Positions 10,046 through 20,060 of a stretch of DNA of 64,000 nt are shown here, piece after piece. Positions within the stretch are counted from its first letter, which is position 1, and each line of letters starts with the position of its first letter. Location: positions 62,001 through 126,000 of the forward strand of contig NZ_FMXN01000003.1 of NCBI RefSeq assembly GCF_900104245.1, in the 5' to 3' direction. The DNA comes from Pseudidiomarina indica (GTDB taxonomy: Bacteria > Pseudomonadota > Gammaproteobacteria > Enterobacterales > Alteromonadaceae). A model generated the notes under the pieces. That model had not been told where the DNA came from, made no database searches, and saw nothing but the letters and a program-made list of their open reading frames with translations. The position numbers were made by a program, and so were the translations under genes.

Positions 10046-10597
10046 ATGGCCGCTAAGCAGAGCCTGTTCGTCCCAATTGGCATCAGTGTTCTGCTTATTG
10101 TTGGCTACTATCTCCTAGCGCCTTGGCATCCACAATTGATGTTGCAGGCGCCACAGTTTTATCAAGGCGCTTGGTGGCAGCTCGTCACCGCTCAATTACT
10201 TCACCACAACCCACCGCATCTTTGGTTTAATCTTGCCGGGTTGTGGATTCTATGGCTACTCTTTCCGCAGCAGTTTCGTCGCAACCAAGATTGGTGGGTG
10301 GTGCTGCCTATTGGTATCGCAAGTAGTCTATTTGAAGTATTATTAAGCCCAGTGAGTTTGACGTATGCCGGTTTTTCCGGTGCTTTATATGGGCTTTATT
10401 TTTACGCAGCCGGAAAGGATGCAGTCAATAAACAATGGATTGGTATGCTTGTGATGGTCGGTCTCGCGCTTAAATTAGGCTGGGATTTTATGTACCCTAG
10501 TGAAACCGTCCAGCTTGCAGTTTTTGCCCACCTCGGCGGGGTCGTGGCAGCCATGGTGCTGATTCTGCTGGAGCAATATCGGCAGCATTCAGCTTAG
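10046..10597 (+). CDS. rhomboid-family intramembrane serine protease, rhombosortase-like
   Basis: This polytopic membrane protein of 183 aa has about six hydrophobic segments. The rhomboid catalytic pair is visible: Ser111 in GFSGALYG and His162 in FAHLGG. An HLWFNLAGLW segment supplies the usual His/Asn of the second helix. The small size and the phrases WWQLVTAQLLHHN and FNLAGLWILWLLFP are more like rhombosortases, which process GlyGly-CTERM proteins, than like GlpG. I found no obvious GlyGly-CTERM substrate in the window, so that subfamily is tentative. The start at ATG 10046 is close behind the mdh stop, suggesting co-transcription. Confidence 0.72.
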   Translation: MAAKQSLFVPIGISVLLIVGYYLLAPWHPQLMLQAPQFYQGAWWQLVTAQLLHHNPPHLWFNLAGLWILWLLFPQQFRRNQDWWVVLPIGIASSLFEVLLSPVSLTYAGFSGALYGLYFYAAGKDAVNKQWIGMLVMVGLALKLGWDFMYPSETVQLAVFAHLGGVVAAMVLILLEQYRQHSA

Positions 10598-10674
10598 GTT
10601 GGTCTCACAAAGGGTACGCAATGAGATAAATTGGTGTACACTGAAGACCTTCAATTTATTGTGATAGTGATGCT

Positions 10675-11646
10675 ATGAAGTTATCCGAAATCAATGCCTT
10701 AATGGCTGATGATATGGCTGGTGTGAACCAGCTGATTAGCTCCCAGCTGCAGTCTGATGTCGCACTGGTGAATCAATTAGGCATGTATATTGTGAATAGT
10801 GGCGGCAAACGCTTGCGACCATTATTAGCGGTCACAGCAGCTCGTGCCGTGGGGTACCGTGGTGAAGGGCATTTAACCTTGGCCACCATCATCGAATTCA
10901 TTCACACCGCTACCCTGTTACATGATGATGTGGTTGATGCCTCAGAGTTGCGTCGCGGGAAAGAAACAGCGAATGCACTGTTTGGCAACGAAGCCAGTGT
11001 CTTGGTCGGTGACTTCCTTTATACCCGAGCGTTTCAACTTATGGTGACGCTAAACTCGATGAAGGTCATGGGCATTTTAGCCGATGCCACCAACATGATT
11101 TCGGAAGGTGAAGTATTGCAGTTGATGAACTGCAATGACCCCGATACGACGGAAGCCAGCTACTTTGAAGTGATTTACGGAAAAACTGGAAAGTTGTTTG
11201 AAGCAGCGACTCAATTGGGTGCGGTGTTAGCAGAACAACCACCTGCCGTTGAAGTCGCATTAGCTGCCTATGGTCGTCATTTGGGAACCGCATTCCAATT
11301 GGTGGATGACTTACTGGACTACACCTCCAACAGCGAAACCATGGGCAAAGAGGCCGGTGATGATCTCGCTGAAGGGAAACCGACCTTGCCGTTGCTCTAT
11401 GCCATGTGGAATGGCGACGAGGCTGAATCTGCGTTAATTCGTAGTGCCATTGAACAAGGCAATGGGCGCGAGCTATTAGGAGAAGTCTTGACCATTATGG
11501 AGCGGACTGGAGCTCTAGATTACACACGAGAGCACGCATTGAAAGAAGCCGCTTTGGCACAAGAGCAGCTGATTGCATTACCTGACTCGCCCTATCGCGA
11601 TGCTCTGTATGCGCTGGCCGATATTGCCGTAGAACGGGTGGCGTAA
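10675..11646 (+). CDS. ispB: octaprenyl diphosphate synthase
   Basis: This trans-prenyltransferase makes the side chain of ubiquinone and menaquinone from IPP and FPP. Both aspartate-rich motifs are present: LLHDDVVD (D84, D85, D88) and LVDDLLDY (D211, D212, D215). GGKRLRP binds diphosphate. The 323-aa length is as in E. coli IspB. Its position beside rplU-rpmA-obg is the standard gammaproteobacterial one, though ispB here points the same way as rplU rather than divergently. The product chain length (C40) is inferred from family. Confidence 0.95.
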   Translation: MKLSEINALMADDMAGVNQLISSQLQSDVALVNQLGMYIVNSGGKRLRPLLAVTAARAVGYRGEGHLTLATIIEFIHTATLLHDDVVDASELRRGKETANALFGNEASVLVGDFLYTRAFQLMVTLNSMKVMGILADATNMISEGEVLQLMNCNDPDTTEASYFEVIYGKTGKLFEAATQLGAVLAEQPPAVEVALAAYGRHLGTAFQLVDDLLDYTSNSETMGKEAGDDLAEGKPTLPLLYAMWNGDEAESALIRSAIEQGNGRELLGEVLTIMERTGALDYTREHALKEAALAQEQLIALPDSPYRDALYALADIAVERVA

Positions 11647-11664
11647 TCGAGAGCCAATTGGGGC

Positions 11665-11693
11665 TTTACTCACCGCATGAGTTCGAGTACAAT
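11665..11693 (+). promoter_or_regulatory. rplU-rpmA promoter
   Basis: A -35 TTTACT (11665-11670) and -10 TACAAT (11688-11693) are separated by exactly 17 bp. A 5' leader of about 50 nt follows and contains a short CCCCTCAGGGGG element before the GGAG ribosome-binding site. Confidence 0.65.
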
Positions 11694-11746
11694 TCGCGGC
11701 CTGAATTTATTTCAATTTAAGCCCCTCAGGGGGATCGGAGAAAAAC

Positions 11747-12058
11747 ATGTACGCAGTATTCCAAAGTGGCGGTAAGCAACACCGTGTAACTGAAGGCCAA
11801 ATCGTCCGCCTGGAAAAACTGGAAGCAGCCACAGGTGATGTGGTTGAGTTCGACCAAGTATTGATGGTGTCGAACGGTGACGACGTTAAAATCGGCGCAC
11901 CTTTTGTTTCTGGTGGCTCTGTTAAGGCGGAAATTATCAATCATGGTCGTGCTGACAAAGTGAACATTATCAAGTTCCGTCGTCGTAAGCATCACATGAA
12001 GCGTCAAGGTCATCGTCAGTGGTTCACCGAAGTGAAAATCACTGGTATCAACGGTTAA
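11747..12058 (+). CDS. rplU: 50S ribosomal protein L21
   Basis: L21 is a 23S rRNA-binding protein of the large subunit. The sequence [18 protein letters not shown] and the basic C-terminal stretch [23 protein letters not shown] are diagnostic. Length is 103 aa, the same as in E. coli. A GGAG site is just upstream. It is the first gene of rplU-rpmA, 18 bp before rpmA. Confidence 0.99.
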   Translation: MYAVFQSGGKQHRVTEGQIVRLEKLEAATGDVVEFDQVLMVSNGDDVKIGAPFVSGGSVKAEIINHGRADKVNIIKFRRRKHHMKRQGHRQWFTEVKITGING

Positions 12059-12076
12059 TTTAAGGAGTAACGACAG

Positions 12077-12334
12077 ATGGCACACAAGAAAGCCGCAGGT
12101 TCCACACGTAACGGTCGTGACTCAGAAAGTAAGCGTCTTGGTGTTAAGCGCTTCGGTGGTGAGTCGGTATTAGCTGGTAGCATCATTGTTCGTCAACGTG
12201 GTACTAAGTTCCACGCTGGTGACAACGTTGGTATCGGTCGTGACCACACTTTGTTCGCATTAGTGGACGGTAAAGTTTCCTTCGCGGAAAAAGGTCCGAA
12301 CAACCGTAAGTTCGTTAGCATCGTTACTGAATAA
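12077..12334 (+). CDS. rpmA: 50S ribosomal protein L27
   Basis: L27 reaches towards the peptidyl-transferase centre with its N-terminal tail. [25 protein letters not shown] and [13 protein letters not shown] are family signatures. Length is 85 aa. There is no N-terminal cleavage extension of the firmicute type. A GGAG site precedes the start. A terminator follows before obg. Confidence 0.99.
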   Translation: MAHKKAAGSTRNGRDSESKRLGVKRFGGESVLAGSIIVRQRGTKFHAGDNVGIGRDHTLFALVDGKVSFAEKGPNNRKFVSIVTE

Positions 12335-12403
12335 TCAGCAATGATGTCGTAGCCGCCCCATAAGGCAGGCGCGAACGAGCCTTTACGGTGATAGATGAAA
12401 TAG

Positions 12404-13621
<1,218 letters not shown>

Positions 13622-13652
13622 TTATGCACGCGATTGAAGGGAGAGCGGATTC

Positions 13653-14150
13653 ATGCGAATAGCACTGGTTGCGGCAATGGCTGCCAATCGTGTCATCGGT
13701 AAAGATGGTCGTATGCCTTGGCACTTGCCGGCTGAATTACAGCATTTCAAACGGGTGACCTTAGGCAAACCCGTGGTAATGGGGCGGACAACCTTTGAAT
13801 CCATTGGTCGGCCGTTACCAGGGCGGACCAATATCGTGCTAAGCCGCCAAGTCGCAGCACCTCGGATTGATTCGCAAGGGGTGGTGTGGGTCAATTCGCC
13901 TGCCCAAGCCATTGCCGCGGCAGCAGACGCTGAAGAATTGATGGTGATTGGCGGCGGTCATATTTATCGTGAGTTCCTCCCCCACGCCACACGTCTTTAT
14001 CTGACGGAAATTGAGCTTGAGACAGCAGGGGATACCTTTTTCCCTGATTTTCAGGCTGAAGCAACCTGGAGCTGTGTTGAGCAGGAACTCCATCCCGCTG
14101 ATACGAACAATGCTTATTCGTTTGTTACAAAAATATTTGATCGGTGCTGA
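13653..14150 (+). CDS. folA: dihydrofolate reductase
   Basis: FolA reduces dihydrofolate to tetrahydrofolate with NADPH and works with ThyA, encoded at 35.8 kb. Typical segments are MRIALVAAMAANRVIGKDGRMPWHLP (substrate pocket and Met20-like loop), GKPVVMGRTTFESIGRPLPGR (NADPH binding) and VIGGGHIY. Length is 165 aa. An AAGGGAGAG site lies upstream of the ATG. It follows obg by 31 bp and may be cotranscribed with it. Confidence 0.96.
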   Translation: MRIALVAAMAANRVIGKDGRMPWHLPAELQHFKRVTLGKPVVMGRTTFESIGRPLPGRTNIVLSRQVAAPRIDSQGVVWVNSPAQAIAAAADAEELMVIGGGHIYREFLPHATRLYLTEIELETAGDTFFPDFQAEATWSCVEQELHPADTNNAYSFVTKIFDRC

Positions 14151-14192
14151 TTCTTCGGCTATCGCAATTTGATTGTAAACACGCTGTTAAAT

Positions 14193-14221
14193 AACGGATA
14201 TTGTTAACAATATAATCCGTT
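14193..14221. promoter_or_regulatory. inverted repeat overlapping a putative -10 upstream of the 14279 gene
   Basis: The core is the perfect 16-bp palindrome ATATTGTTAACAATAT (14198-14213). It is flanked by AACGGAT on the left and ATCCGTT on the right, a longer repeat with a small asymmetry. TATAAT at 14211-14216 falls inside the right arm. It has no T-run and is AT-rich, so it is more like an operator than a terminator. Confidence 0.5.
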
Positions 14222-14278
14222 GCAGAGCGAATACAGGCTGGCTAACATAGTTTGCAATCTTAGTAACTGTGAGTAGCT

Positions 14279-14677
14279 ATGACGAGTCGCAAGTTGGTTC
14301 AGCAAGGCCTCATTGGGGCGTTGGGTTTCGTGCTTTATGCGGGAGCACAAGCGGCGGTTGCCCAAACTTATATCACGTCGATTGGTGATGAGCTCGCATT
14401 GTTATTTTGTAGCCAAGTTCGTTATAACAACACCAGTCAGTTCCGTAATACCCTCCGTGAATACCGGTTGCGTATTCGTGATATATATCCACGCGTACGC
14501 TGTAACGGTGAAACCATGATTCAATTTGCCCAGCGCCATCAAGCTGTGGACATGGGGTTATTCTTAGCGGCGAGTGTCCCATTACGTGAGCTTGAAGCTT
14601 CGGATGATAGAACATGGTCAGAGAAACTTCCCGAGCATAATGTTATTCGGCAAGCCATTGAACAGCGCTTTGAATAG
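14279..14677 (+). CDS. small exported protein, possibly DUF3718-like
   Basis: I do not recognise this protein with certainty. The N-terminus (about 1-28, GLIGALGFVLYAGAQAAVAQ) is a Sec signal peptide with an AxA-like cleavage site. The mature part is about 100 aa and contains two cysteines (LLFCSQ and VRCNGETMIQFAQ), which could form a periplasmic disulphide. The pattern of an early Cys, then IYPRVRCNG, then FA resembles the DUF3718 family of Shewanella and relatives. It stands alone behind its own probable promoter. The function is unknown. Confidence 0.6.
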   Translation: MTSRKLVQQGLIGALGFVLYAGAQAAVAQTYITSIGDELALLFCSQVRYNNTSQFRNTLREYRLRIRDIYPRVRCNGETMIQFAQRHQAVDMGLFLAASVPLRELEASDDRTWSEKLPEHNVIRQAIEQRFE

Positions 14678-14778
14678 CGCCGCCTAAGTCATCTATACAA
14701 AGATTTACAGTTTGTTACTTCCCCCTCTTCGTGACACCCGCTAAACTAGTGCTAATTGTTACAACTGGATAACAAACT

Positions 14779-16230
14779 ATGCATTATCAGGGATTGTTAG
14801 GGATTATATTTCTCGTTGCTATGGCGACGCCACTCGCTCCAGCCCATGCGCAAGCAGCAGCGAAGTTAGAGTCATGCTATTTACCTCGAATTAAGGAGCA
14901 AGTGCTTTGTGGGCAACTGCAAGTCCCCGAGGATTATGAGCAACCTTCGGCGCGACAAATCAGTATCAATTACGCCGTACTACCCGCGATAAGAGAAAAC
15001 AAGAAACCGGATCCTTTGGTGATTTTGGCAGGTGGCCCAGGCCAAGCTGCAACTGAATTAGCCGCAATGATCGATCGCGTGTTTAGTGACGTTCGTAAGC
15101 AGCGGGATATCGTCTTAATCGATCAGCGGGGCACCGGAAAATCCAATCCCCTGTCGTGTCAATTAAGTTATGTCGACGAGTTGGTCAAGGCTGATGACGA
15201 TGTCGAGCTGACGCGCATTGCCGGTGAATGTTTAGCGCAGTTTAACGACATTGATTTAACTCAATACCATACCGTGAATGCCGTGCGCGATTTTGAAGCG
15301 GTACGGGAACATTTAGGCTACTCCCAAGTGAACCTTTATGGCGGTTCGTATGGCAGTCGTGTTGGGCTGGTCTATTTACGTGAAGCGCCGGCCTCGGTTC
15401 GCGCCACCATCCTCGATGCCGTGGCGCCGCCAGAAGTGGTGGTGGGGCCATTTGGTTTACACGGTGCGCAGTCATTTAATATGCTCTTAGACCAATGTGC
15501 CGCATCACCCGATTGCGCGAAAACTTTCCCCAATTTGTCACAACTGTATCAAGAGACGTTACAGCAATTAACCGACCATCCAGTGGCATTAACGGTTAAG
15601 GACCCGCTCTCCAACGAACCTACCGATATGTTAATTACCGCAGGGCGCTTTACCTCGGTGATGCGGGTTGGGTTATATCATCCCATGACACGGCAACTGC
15701 TCCCTTATGTGATTCAGCAAACCCATCTGGGTAATTACACGCCATTAGTTGGGTTATTAGGCAGCACGATGGCCCAAGCTGAAATGTATATGGGTTTAAC
15801 CTTATCCGTATTGTGTAGCGAAGATTTACCGCGGGCAACGGACGAAATACTGGCTGCGGATGGTGATAATGATTTTATTGGCAGTCGTACTGCTGACGCT
15901 TTCATTGAAATGTGTTCTGTGTGGCCGCAAGCGTTTCGTCCGAACTCTTGGTTTGAGCCGGTCGTAAGTGATGTGCCTAGTTTATTGTTGTCGGGCCGTT
16001 TGGACCCAGTTACTCCACCTACATGGGGAGCGTTGGCGGCGCAAACATTAACGCAGAGTCGTCACCTGATTGCACCGCAAGGTTCTCACACGATTGTGAG
16101 CCATACCTGTGCGAATAAGTTAGTGGCACAGTTTCTTGATACTCTCGACTTGGCAGCTTTGGATGAGAGCTGTCTGCACCAACAAAAACCTTTACCCTTT
16201 GTGCTTAACGCCAACGGTAAAGGAATGTAA
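14779..16230 (+). CDS. secreted alpha/beta hydrolase with TAP-like C-terminus
   Basis: This is an exported serine hydrolase. A signal peptide ends near AHAQA (about 25). The alpha/beta-hydrolase core shows the oxyanion segment LAGGPGQA (84-91), DQRGTGKS (115-122) and the nucleophile elbow GGSYGSR (Ser190). A C-terminal TAP-like part holds the acid (SGRLDPVTPP) and the base (GSHTIV). Length is 483 aa. The family includes tripeptidyl and proline aminopeptidases, so periplasmic peptide hydrolysis is likely, though the substrate is not shown. The ABC exporter ATPase starts 11 bp downstream, suggesting one operon. Confidence 0.85.
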   Translation: MHYQGLLGIIFLVAMATPLAPAHAQAAAKLESCYLPRIKEQVLCGQLQVPEDYEQPSARQISINYAVLPAIRENKKPDPLVILAGGPGQAATELAAMIDRVFSDVRKQRDIVLIDQRGTGKSNPLSCQLSYVDELVKADDDVELTRIAGECLAQFNDIDLTQYHTVNAVRDFEAVREHLGYSQVNLYGGSYGSRVGLVYLREAPASVRATILDAVAPPEVVVGPFGLHGAQSFNMLLDQCAASPDCAKTFPNLSQLYQETLQQLTDHPVALTVKDPLSNEPTDMLITAGRFTSVMRVGLYHPMTRQLLPYVIQQTHLGNYTPLVGLLGSTMAQAEMYMGLTLSVLCSEDLPRATDEILAADGDNDFIGSRTADAFIEMCSVWPQAFRPNSWFEPVVSDVPSLLLSGRLDPVTPPTWGALAAQTLTQSRHLIAPQGSHTIVSHTCANKLVAQFLDTLDLAALDESCLHQQKPLPFVLNANGKGM

Positions 16231-16241
16231 GGCCGCGTAGC

Positions 16242-16976
16242 ATGATAGAAGTGAACGAACTTAGAAAACAATTTGGTCAAGTGACTGCGTTGGATGGGCT
16301 CTCTTTTACTGCGCCCGAAGGCCAAATTACCGGCTTGCTGGGCCCCAATGGCGCAGGCAAAACTACTTGCTTACGTACCATTTATGGACTGTTGAAAGCC
16401 GATTTAGGACAGGCGTTAATTGATGGCGTTGATGCGAGTGCAGAGCCGTTAGCGGCGCGGAAGAAAATTGGTATTTTCCCGGATAAATTTGGCTTATATG
16501 AGCGGCTGACAGCACGTGAGCAAGTGGCTTATTTTGCGCAACTACACGGGATGAACAAAGTCGATGCGGCGGTGGCTGTACAACAGGTGTTTGAACGTTT
16601 AGATATGTTAGCCATTGCAGATCGACGGGCCACCGGGTTTTCTCAAGGGCAACGAATGAAAGTGGCGTTAGCACAAGCCATTGTGCACCATCCTAAACAT
16701 TTAATCTTGGACGAACCAAGCCGAGGCTTGGATGTGATGAGTACACGCATTTTGCGTGACTTATTGCGCGAACTACGTCAGCAAGGTACCAGTATTTTGT
16801 TTTCCAGCCACGTGATGCAAGAAGTCGCCGCCTTGTGTGACCAAGTGGTGGTTGTTGCAGGTGGTAAAGTGGCGGCTCAAGGGACCCCAGAAGAGCTGTG
16901 TGAATTAACGGGTGAAACCGCATTGGAAGAAGCCTTTGTGAAAATTATTGGTACTGATGAAGGAATTGCGGCATGA
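16242..16976 (+). CDS. ABC transporter ATP-binding protein (NatA-like)
   Basis: This is the cytoplasmic ATPase of an ABC-2 exporter. Walker A is GPNGAGKTT, the signature is the variant FSQGQRMKVALAQA, Walker B is HLILDEPSRGLD, and the switch His is in FSSHVM. Length is 244 aa. The stop overlaps the permease start by 4 bp. NatA/NatB pairs extrude sodium in Bacillus, and a Na+ role would suit a marine organism, but that is inference from family resemblance. Confidence 0.9.
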   Translation: MIEVNELRKQFGQVTALDGLSFTAPEGQITGLLGPNGAGKTTCLRTIYGLLKADLGQALIDGVDASAEPLAARKKIGIFPDKFGLYERLTAREQVAYFAQLHGMNKVDAAVAVQQVFERLDMLAIADRRATGFSQGQRMKVALAQAIVHHPKHLILDEPSRGLDVMSTRILRDLLRELRQQGTSILFSSHVMQEVAALCDQVVVVAGGKVAAQGTPEELCELTGETALEEAFVKIIGTDEGIAA

Positions 16977-18145
16977 GTGGTCGGTCTCGTAAGTTTTCAC
17001 AAAGCCTCACCCGAATTGTTTTAATGAAAGAGCTGCGTGACGCCATCCGTGACAAACGGTCGGTCATGGCGGCGATGTCCTACGCCTTTTTTGGACCCTT
17101 GTTGATGGCTGTTGCGTTTTTCTTTTTAATTAGCCAATTAACCGATCCCAGTGATGTCGAAATTGATATTCAAGGGGCCGAGCATGCGCCAGCTTTCATC
17201 GACTTTTTAGCGCAACGTGGGATTGTCGAACGCCAACAGGCGTGGCCAGCAGGGCAACATCCAATTACGCTTGAAATTGGTGCTGATTGGGCCTCAAACA
17301 TCGCGCAAGCGTTGCCTGCTCCGGTAACGCTGACGGCTGATTTTAGCTCAACCAAACAGCGCTCGGACATTCGTCGGATTGAGCAAGCTCTGGAAGGCTA
17401 CAGTCAGCAAATCGCTTATGTTCGGTTGCAAATGCGTGGGCTTGATCCCCGTGTGATGCAGCCCATTGATGTGATCAAACAAGATACCGCCACCAAGGGG
17501 TCACGGTCGGCGCTGATTATGGGCAGTGCGATGATTTTTATCCTGTTGTCTGTGTTTTTCTCAGGAATGAACGTGGCCATCGACATTAGCGCTGGTGAGC
17601 GCGAGCGTAATTCACTGGAACTTTTGTTGTCCCAACCCATTCCCACGCAGCAATTGGTCATGGGGAAAGCCCTTGCCGCAAGTTGCTTTGCGATGGCAGG
17701 CGGCGTGCTGAGTGTGGTGCTGATCCCTTGGGTATTCCAATTCCTGCCGTTACATGAAATAGGCATTAGTGTGGTGATTTCGGCAAGTGATATTTTGCTC
17801 ATGGCGGTGATGTTATTGCCTTTAGCGCTGTTTGCCACCGCTTTGCAATTGTTTGTGAGTTTCCGGGCCAAAAGCTTTAAAGAGGCGCAAACTTATATTT
17901 CCTTTGTGCTGATGCTGCCAATGATGGTGGTATTCGGGGTGGAATTTACGAACACTAAGAATCCGCTCCTCTATTATGCACCGCTCACAGGTCAGCACCA
18001 GGCTCTCTTAGATATCATCAAAGGTGAAATGATTCAGTGGCTACCGCTGGCTATCAGTAGCCTGGTGACGCTCTTGGTTGGCTGGATTATTTTGCGCTTG
18101 ATTGGTCGTATGTTGGCTAGCGAGAAAGTGGTATTTGGTCTATAA
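16973..18145 (+). CDS. ABC-2 type permease (NatB-like)
   Basis: This is the membrane subunit of the exporter whose ATPase is encoded just upstream. One hydrophobic helix lies near residues 30-55. A soluble periplasmic domain follows (about 55-175). At least five more helices occupy 175-385, in the architecture of NatB and other ABC-2 permeases with a large extracytoplasmic loop. SAGERERNSLELLLSQP is the conserved segment after the second helix. Length is 390 aa. Its last 29 bp overlap the convergent oxidoreductase gene. Confidence 0.88.
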   Translation: MSGRSRKFSQSLTRIVLMKELRDAIRDKRSVMAAMSYAFFGPLLMAVAFFFLISQLTDPSDVEIDIQGAEHAPAFIDFLAQRGIVERQQAWPAGQHPITLEIGADWASNIAQALPAPVTLTADFSSTKQRSDIRRIEQALEGYSQQIAYVRLQMRGLDPRVMQPIDVIKQDTATKGSRSALIMGSAMIFILLSVFFSGMNVAIDISAGERERNSLELLLSQPIPTQQLVMGKALAASCFAMAGGVLSVVLIPWVFQFLPLHEIGISVVISASDILLMAVMLLPLALFATALQLFVSFRAKSFKEAQTYISFVLMLPMMVVFGVEFTNTKNPLLYYAPLTGQHQALLDIIKGEMIQWLPLAISSLVTLLVGWIILRLIGRMLASEKVVFGL

Positions 18146-19472
18146 GACCGTACCAGCCATAGTAGAGTCGCTGCGCGATACGCCGCAACCGAGGCAAGGG
18201 AAAGCGAGGTAGCGGCGTTTGATAGAAGGGCAATGCAGGCAATGGTTCGCCCATGGCTAATTGCGCGACTCGTTGCCCTGCCAGTTGCGCAAAGGTAACG
18301 CCAGCACCACAATAGCCCATACTGGTAAAGACACCGTCGGCTGGTTGATACACCCTGGGGTAGTTATCAAATGCGGCGGCAACCCACCCGCTCCAAAAAT
18401 AAGCGGGCGGCTCTAGCAGTAAATCTTGCAAGGTTGGGAAGGTCGCGACTAACGCCCGCAACAACCGATCCGCATAACGTGAATGTTCTGCGTCTTTGCC
18501 CCGCACTGCACCACGCCCTCCAAATAATAACCGTCCATCAGGCAACAATCGAAAATAGTACTTGAGGGTGCGGGTATCCATCACCAGTTCACGTGGGCTC
18601 AGTGCAATGGATTGTTGCTCTAATGCAGTTAATGGGCGAGTTACCAATACACTGGAGAGAATGGGTAAGGTTCGGCCATGAACACTGGCGTGTAGCTGGT
18701 TAGGCGTGTAACCGTTGGTAGCAATAATCACTTTGGCGGCCTGAATGCCCCCCCGTGAGGTTTGCAGGTGGTGTGGATAGGCACCGCCGGGCATGGTCTG
18801 CCAATCGGTCACGGTGGCATGAGTGACCAATTGAACATTCGCTGCCGCTGCTTGACGGGCGATGCTCGCCAAGAGCAGTAATGGATTCAGTCCAAAGCTT
18901 TGAGGATAGTGAATAGCTGCATAAGCGTTGGGACTGCGCACGCGCGTTTGAATGTCGGCTTGGTTGAGCCAGCTGGTCGCGGGCTCATAGTGGACTAATC
19001 GTTCATACTGACGATATAACTCCGCCACAGTACGAGGGTGATGGGCGATTTTTAAGTAGCCACCCAGTTGTGCTTGTAATTGTTCCGGGCAGGCCTGCTG
19101 ATGGCGTTCGAGCCGAGCAAATGCTGCTTGGTATTCGTGTTGAATGGCTTGAGCAACAGCCTCGCCATACTTTGTTTGCCAATGGGAGTAACCTAAACGA
19201 CCAGTGCCCGGCATCGCAAAGCCTGCATTACGTGTTGAACAGCCCCAGCCTAAGTCATTGGCCTCGACCACCACAACTTCCTGTTGGTAGCGTTCAGCGA
19301 GCTCTAAGGCCGCATTTAAGCCGGTGTAGCCAGCGCCTATCACAACTACTTCAGCAGTGGCAGGAAGTATCGCAGAGGTTGATGGCCAGAGAGGTTGGGT
19401 ATGGGCATGCCAGTAACTTGGTGCTGGTGCTGCCTGCGGGCCGGGAGCGACATGGTACAGAGGGTCGTACAT
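18117..19472 (-). CDS. FAD-dependent amine/amino-acid oxidoreductase (DAO family, PuuB-like)
   Basis: The protein is a flavoprotein of the D-amino-acid oxidase fold. The FAD-binding Rossmann motif is VVVIGAGYTGLNAALELAE (about 42-60), followed by VVVEANDLGWGCSTRNAGF, the pattern found in gamma-glutamylputrescine oxidases. A second FAD segment near the end reads YCGAGVTFAQLAGQRVA. Length is 451 aa. It is the last gene of a minus-strand run with adenosine kinase, ahcY and a GNAT protein. Substrates could be gamma-glutamylputrescine or another secondary amine; no other puu genes are nearby. Confidence 0.82.
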   Translation of the reverse strand: MYDPLYHVAPGPQAAPAPSYWHAHTQPLWPSTSAILPATAEVVVIGAGYTGLNAALELAERYQQEVVVVEANDLGWGCSTRNAGFAMPGTGRLGYSHWQTKYGEAVAQAIQHEYQAAFARLERHQQACPEQLQAQLGGYLKIAHHPRTVAELYRQYERLVHYEPATSWLNQADIQTRVRSPNAYAAIHYPQSFGLNPLLLLASIARQAAAANVQLVTHATVTDWQTMPGGAYPHHLQTSRGGIQAAKVIIATNGYTPNQLHASVHGRTLPILSSVLVTRPLTALEQQSIALSPRELVMDTRTLKYYFRLLPDGRLLFGGRGAVRGKDAEHSRYADRLLRALVATFPTLQDLLLEPPAYFWSGWVAAAFDNYPRVYQPADGVFTSMGYCGAGVTFAQLAGQRVAQLAMGEPLPALPFYQTPLPRFPLPRLRRIAQRLYYGWYGLIDQIPLSR

Positions 19473-19497
19473 CCAACCTCCTAGGGTTCGGTGACGC

Positions 19498-20055
19498 TTA
19501 GAAGATTAAGAGCATCTCTGCTGCACTGCAATAGCAGATGCCATCACAGACTGGGCAGTGATAGCCTTCGTAGAGGGAAAGATCATGCCAGCGGTTAGGA
19601 TGCTCACGAATGAGTTGACCACCACAATGTGTAAAGTATTCAAAGGCAGCGTTGCCGGGGCTTTGCATCCAGATATGAGCGAGGCCTGCGCGGCAGCCCA
19701 AGGTTTTTGCCCCAGCAATGGAACGGTTTAAGAGTTCACGGCCGATGCCGGTGCCGCGGGTTTTGGGATCCACGGCAGCACATTTAAAGTAACACAGTTG
19801 TTCGGCAGGGAAGGGCCACTGGCCGGGGCTACATTGCGCATCCAGCTCCCATTGGCCGGGGGCAAAGGTTAACCGAATTCCCGCCAACTCGCCGTCGAGA
19901 AACGCCAGCCAATTGAGATTCGCTGCGCCAACACGACCGCGACGGTCATAGTCGGCGAGCGATTCCAAGGTCAAGTAATTGTCGCCGTGAATGCGATTGC
20001 CAAGCTCGATCACGGCGTCATAGTCAGTAGTGGTTAAGTGTCGATACTCAATCAT
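19498..20055 (-). CDS. GNAT-family N-acetyltransferase with C-terminal cysteine cluster
   Basis: A GNAT acetyl-CoA-dependent transferase is indicated by the acetyl-CoA loop DPKTRGTGIGREL (96-108) and the overall alpha/beta pattern. Unusually, the C-terminus carries CPVCDGICYC (C167, C170, C174, C176), a CxxCxxxCxC cluster that could bind zinc or another metal; further Cys lie at 88, 92 and 144. The gene sits 5 bp after ahcY and 25 bp before the amine oxidase on the same strand, so it is probably in one transcript. The substrate is unknown. Confidence 0.75.
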   Translation of the reverse strand: MIEYRHLTTTDYDAVIELGNRIHGDNYLTLESLADYDRRGRVGAANLNWLAFLDGELAGIRLTFAPGQWELDAQCSPGQWPFPAEQLCYFKCAAVDPKTRGTGIGRELLNRSIAGAKTLGCRAGLAHIWMQSPGNAAFEYFTHCGGQLIREHPNRWHDLSLYEGYHCPVCDGICYCSAAEMLLIF

Positions 20056-20060
20056 GCACG

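Noticed and set aside
17416..17871. 151-aa minus-strand ORF inside the ABC permease gene
   Set aside because: It lies wholly in the permease gene; no ribosome-binding site or domain was seen.
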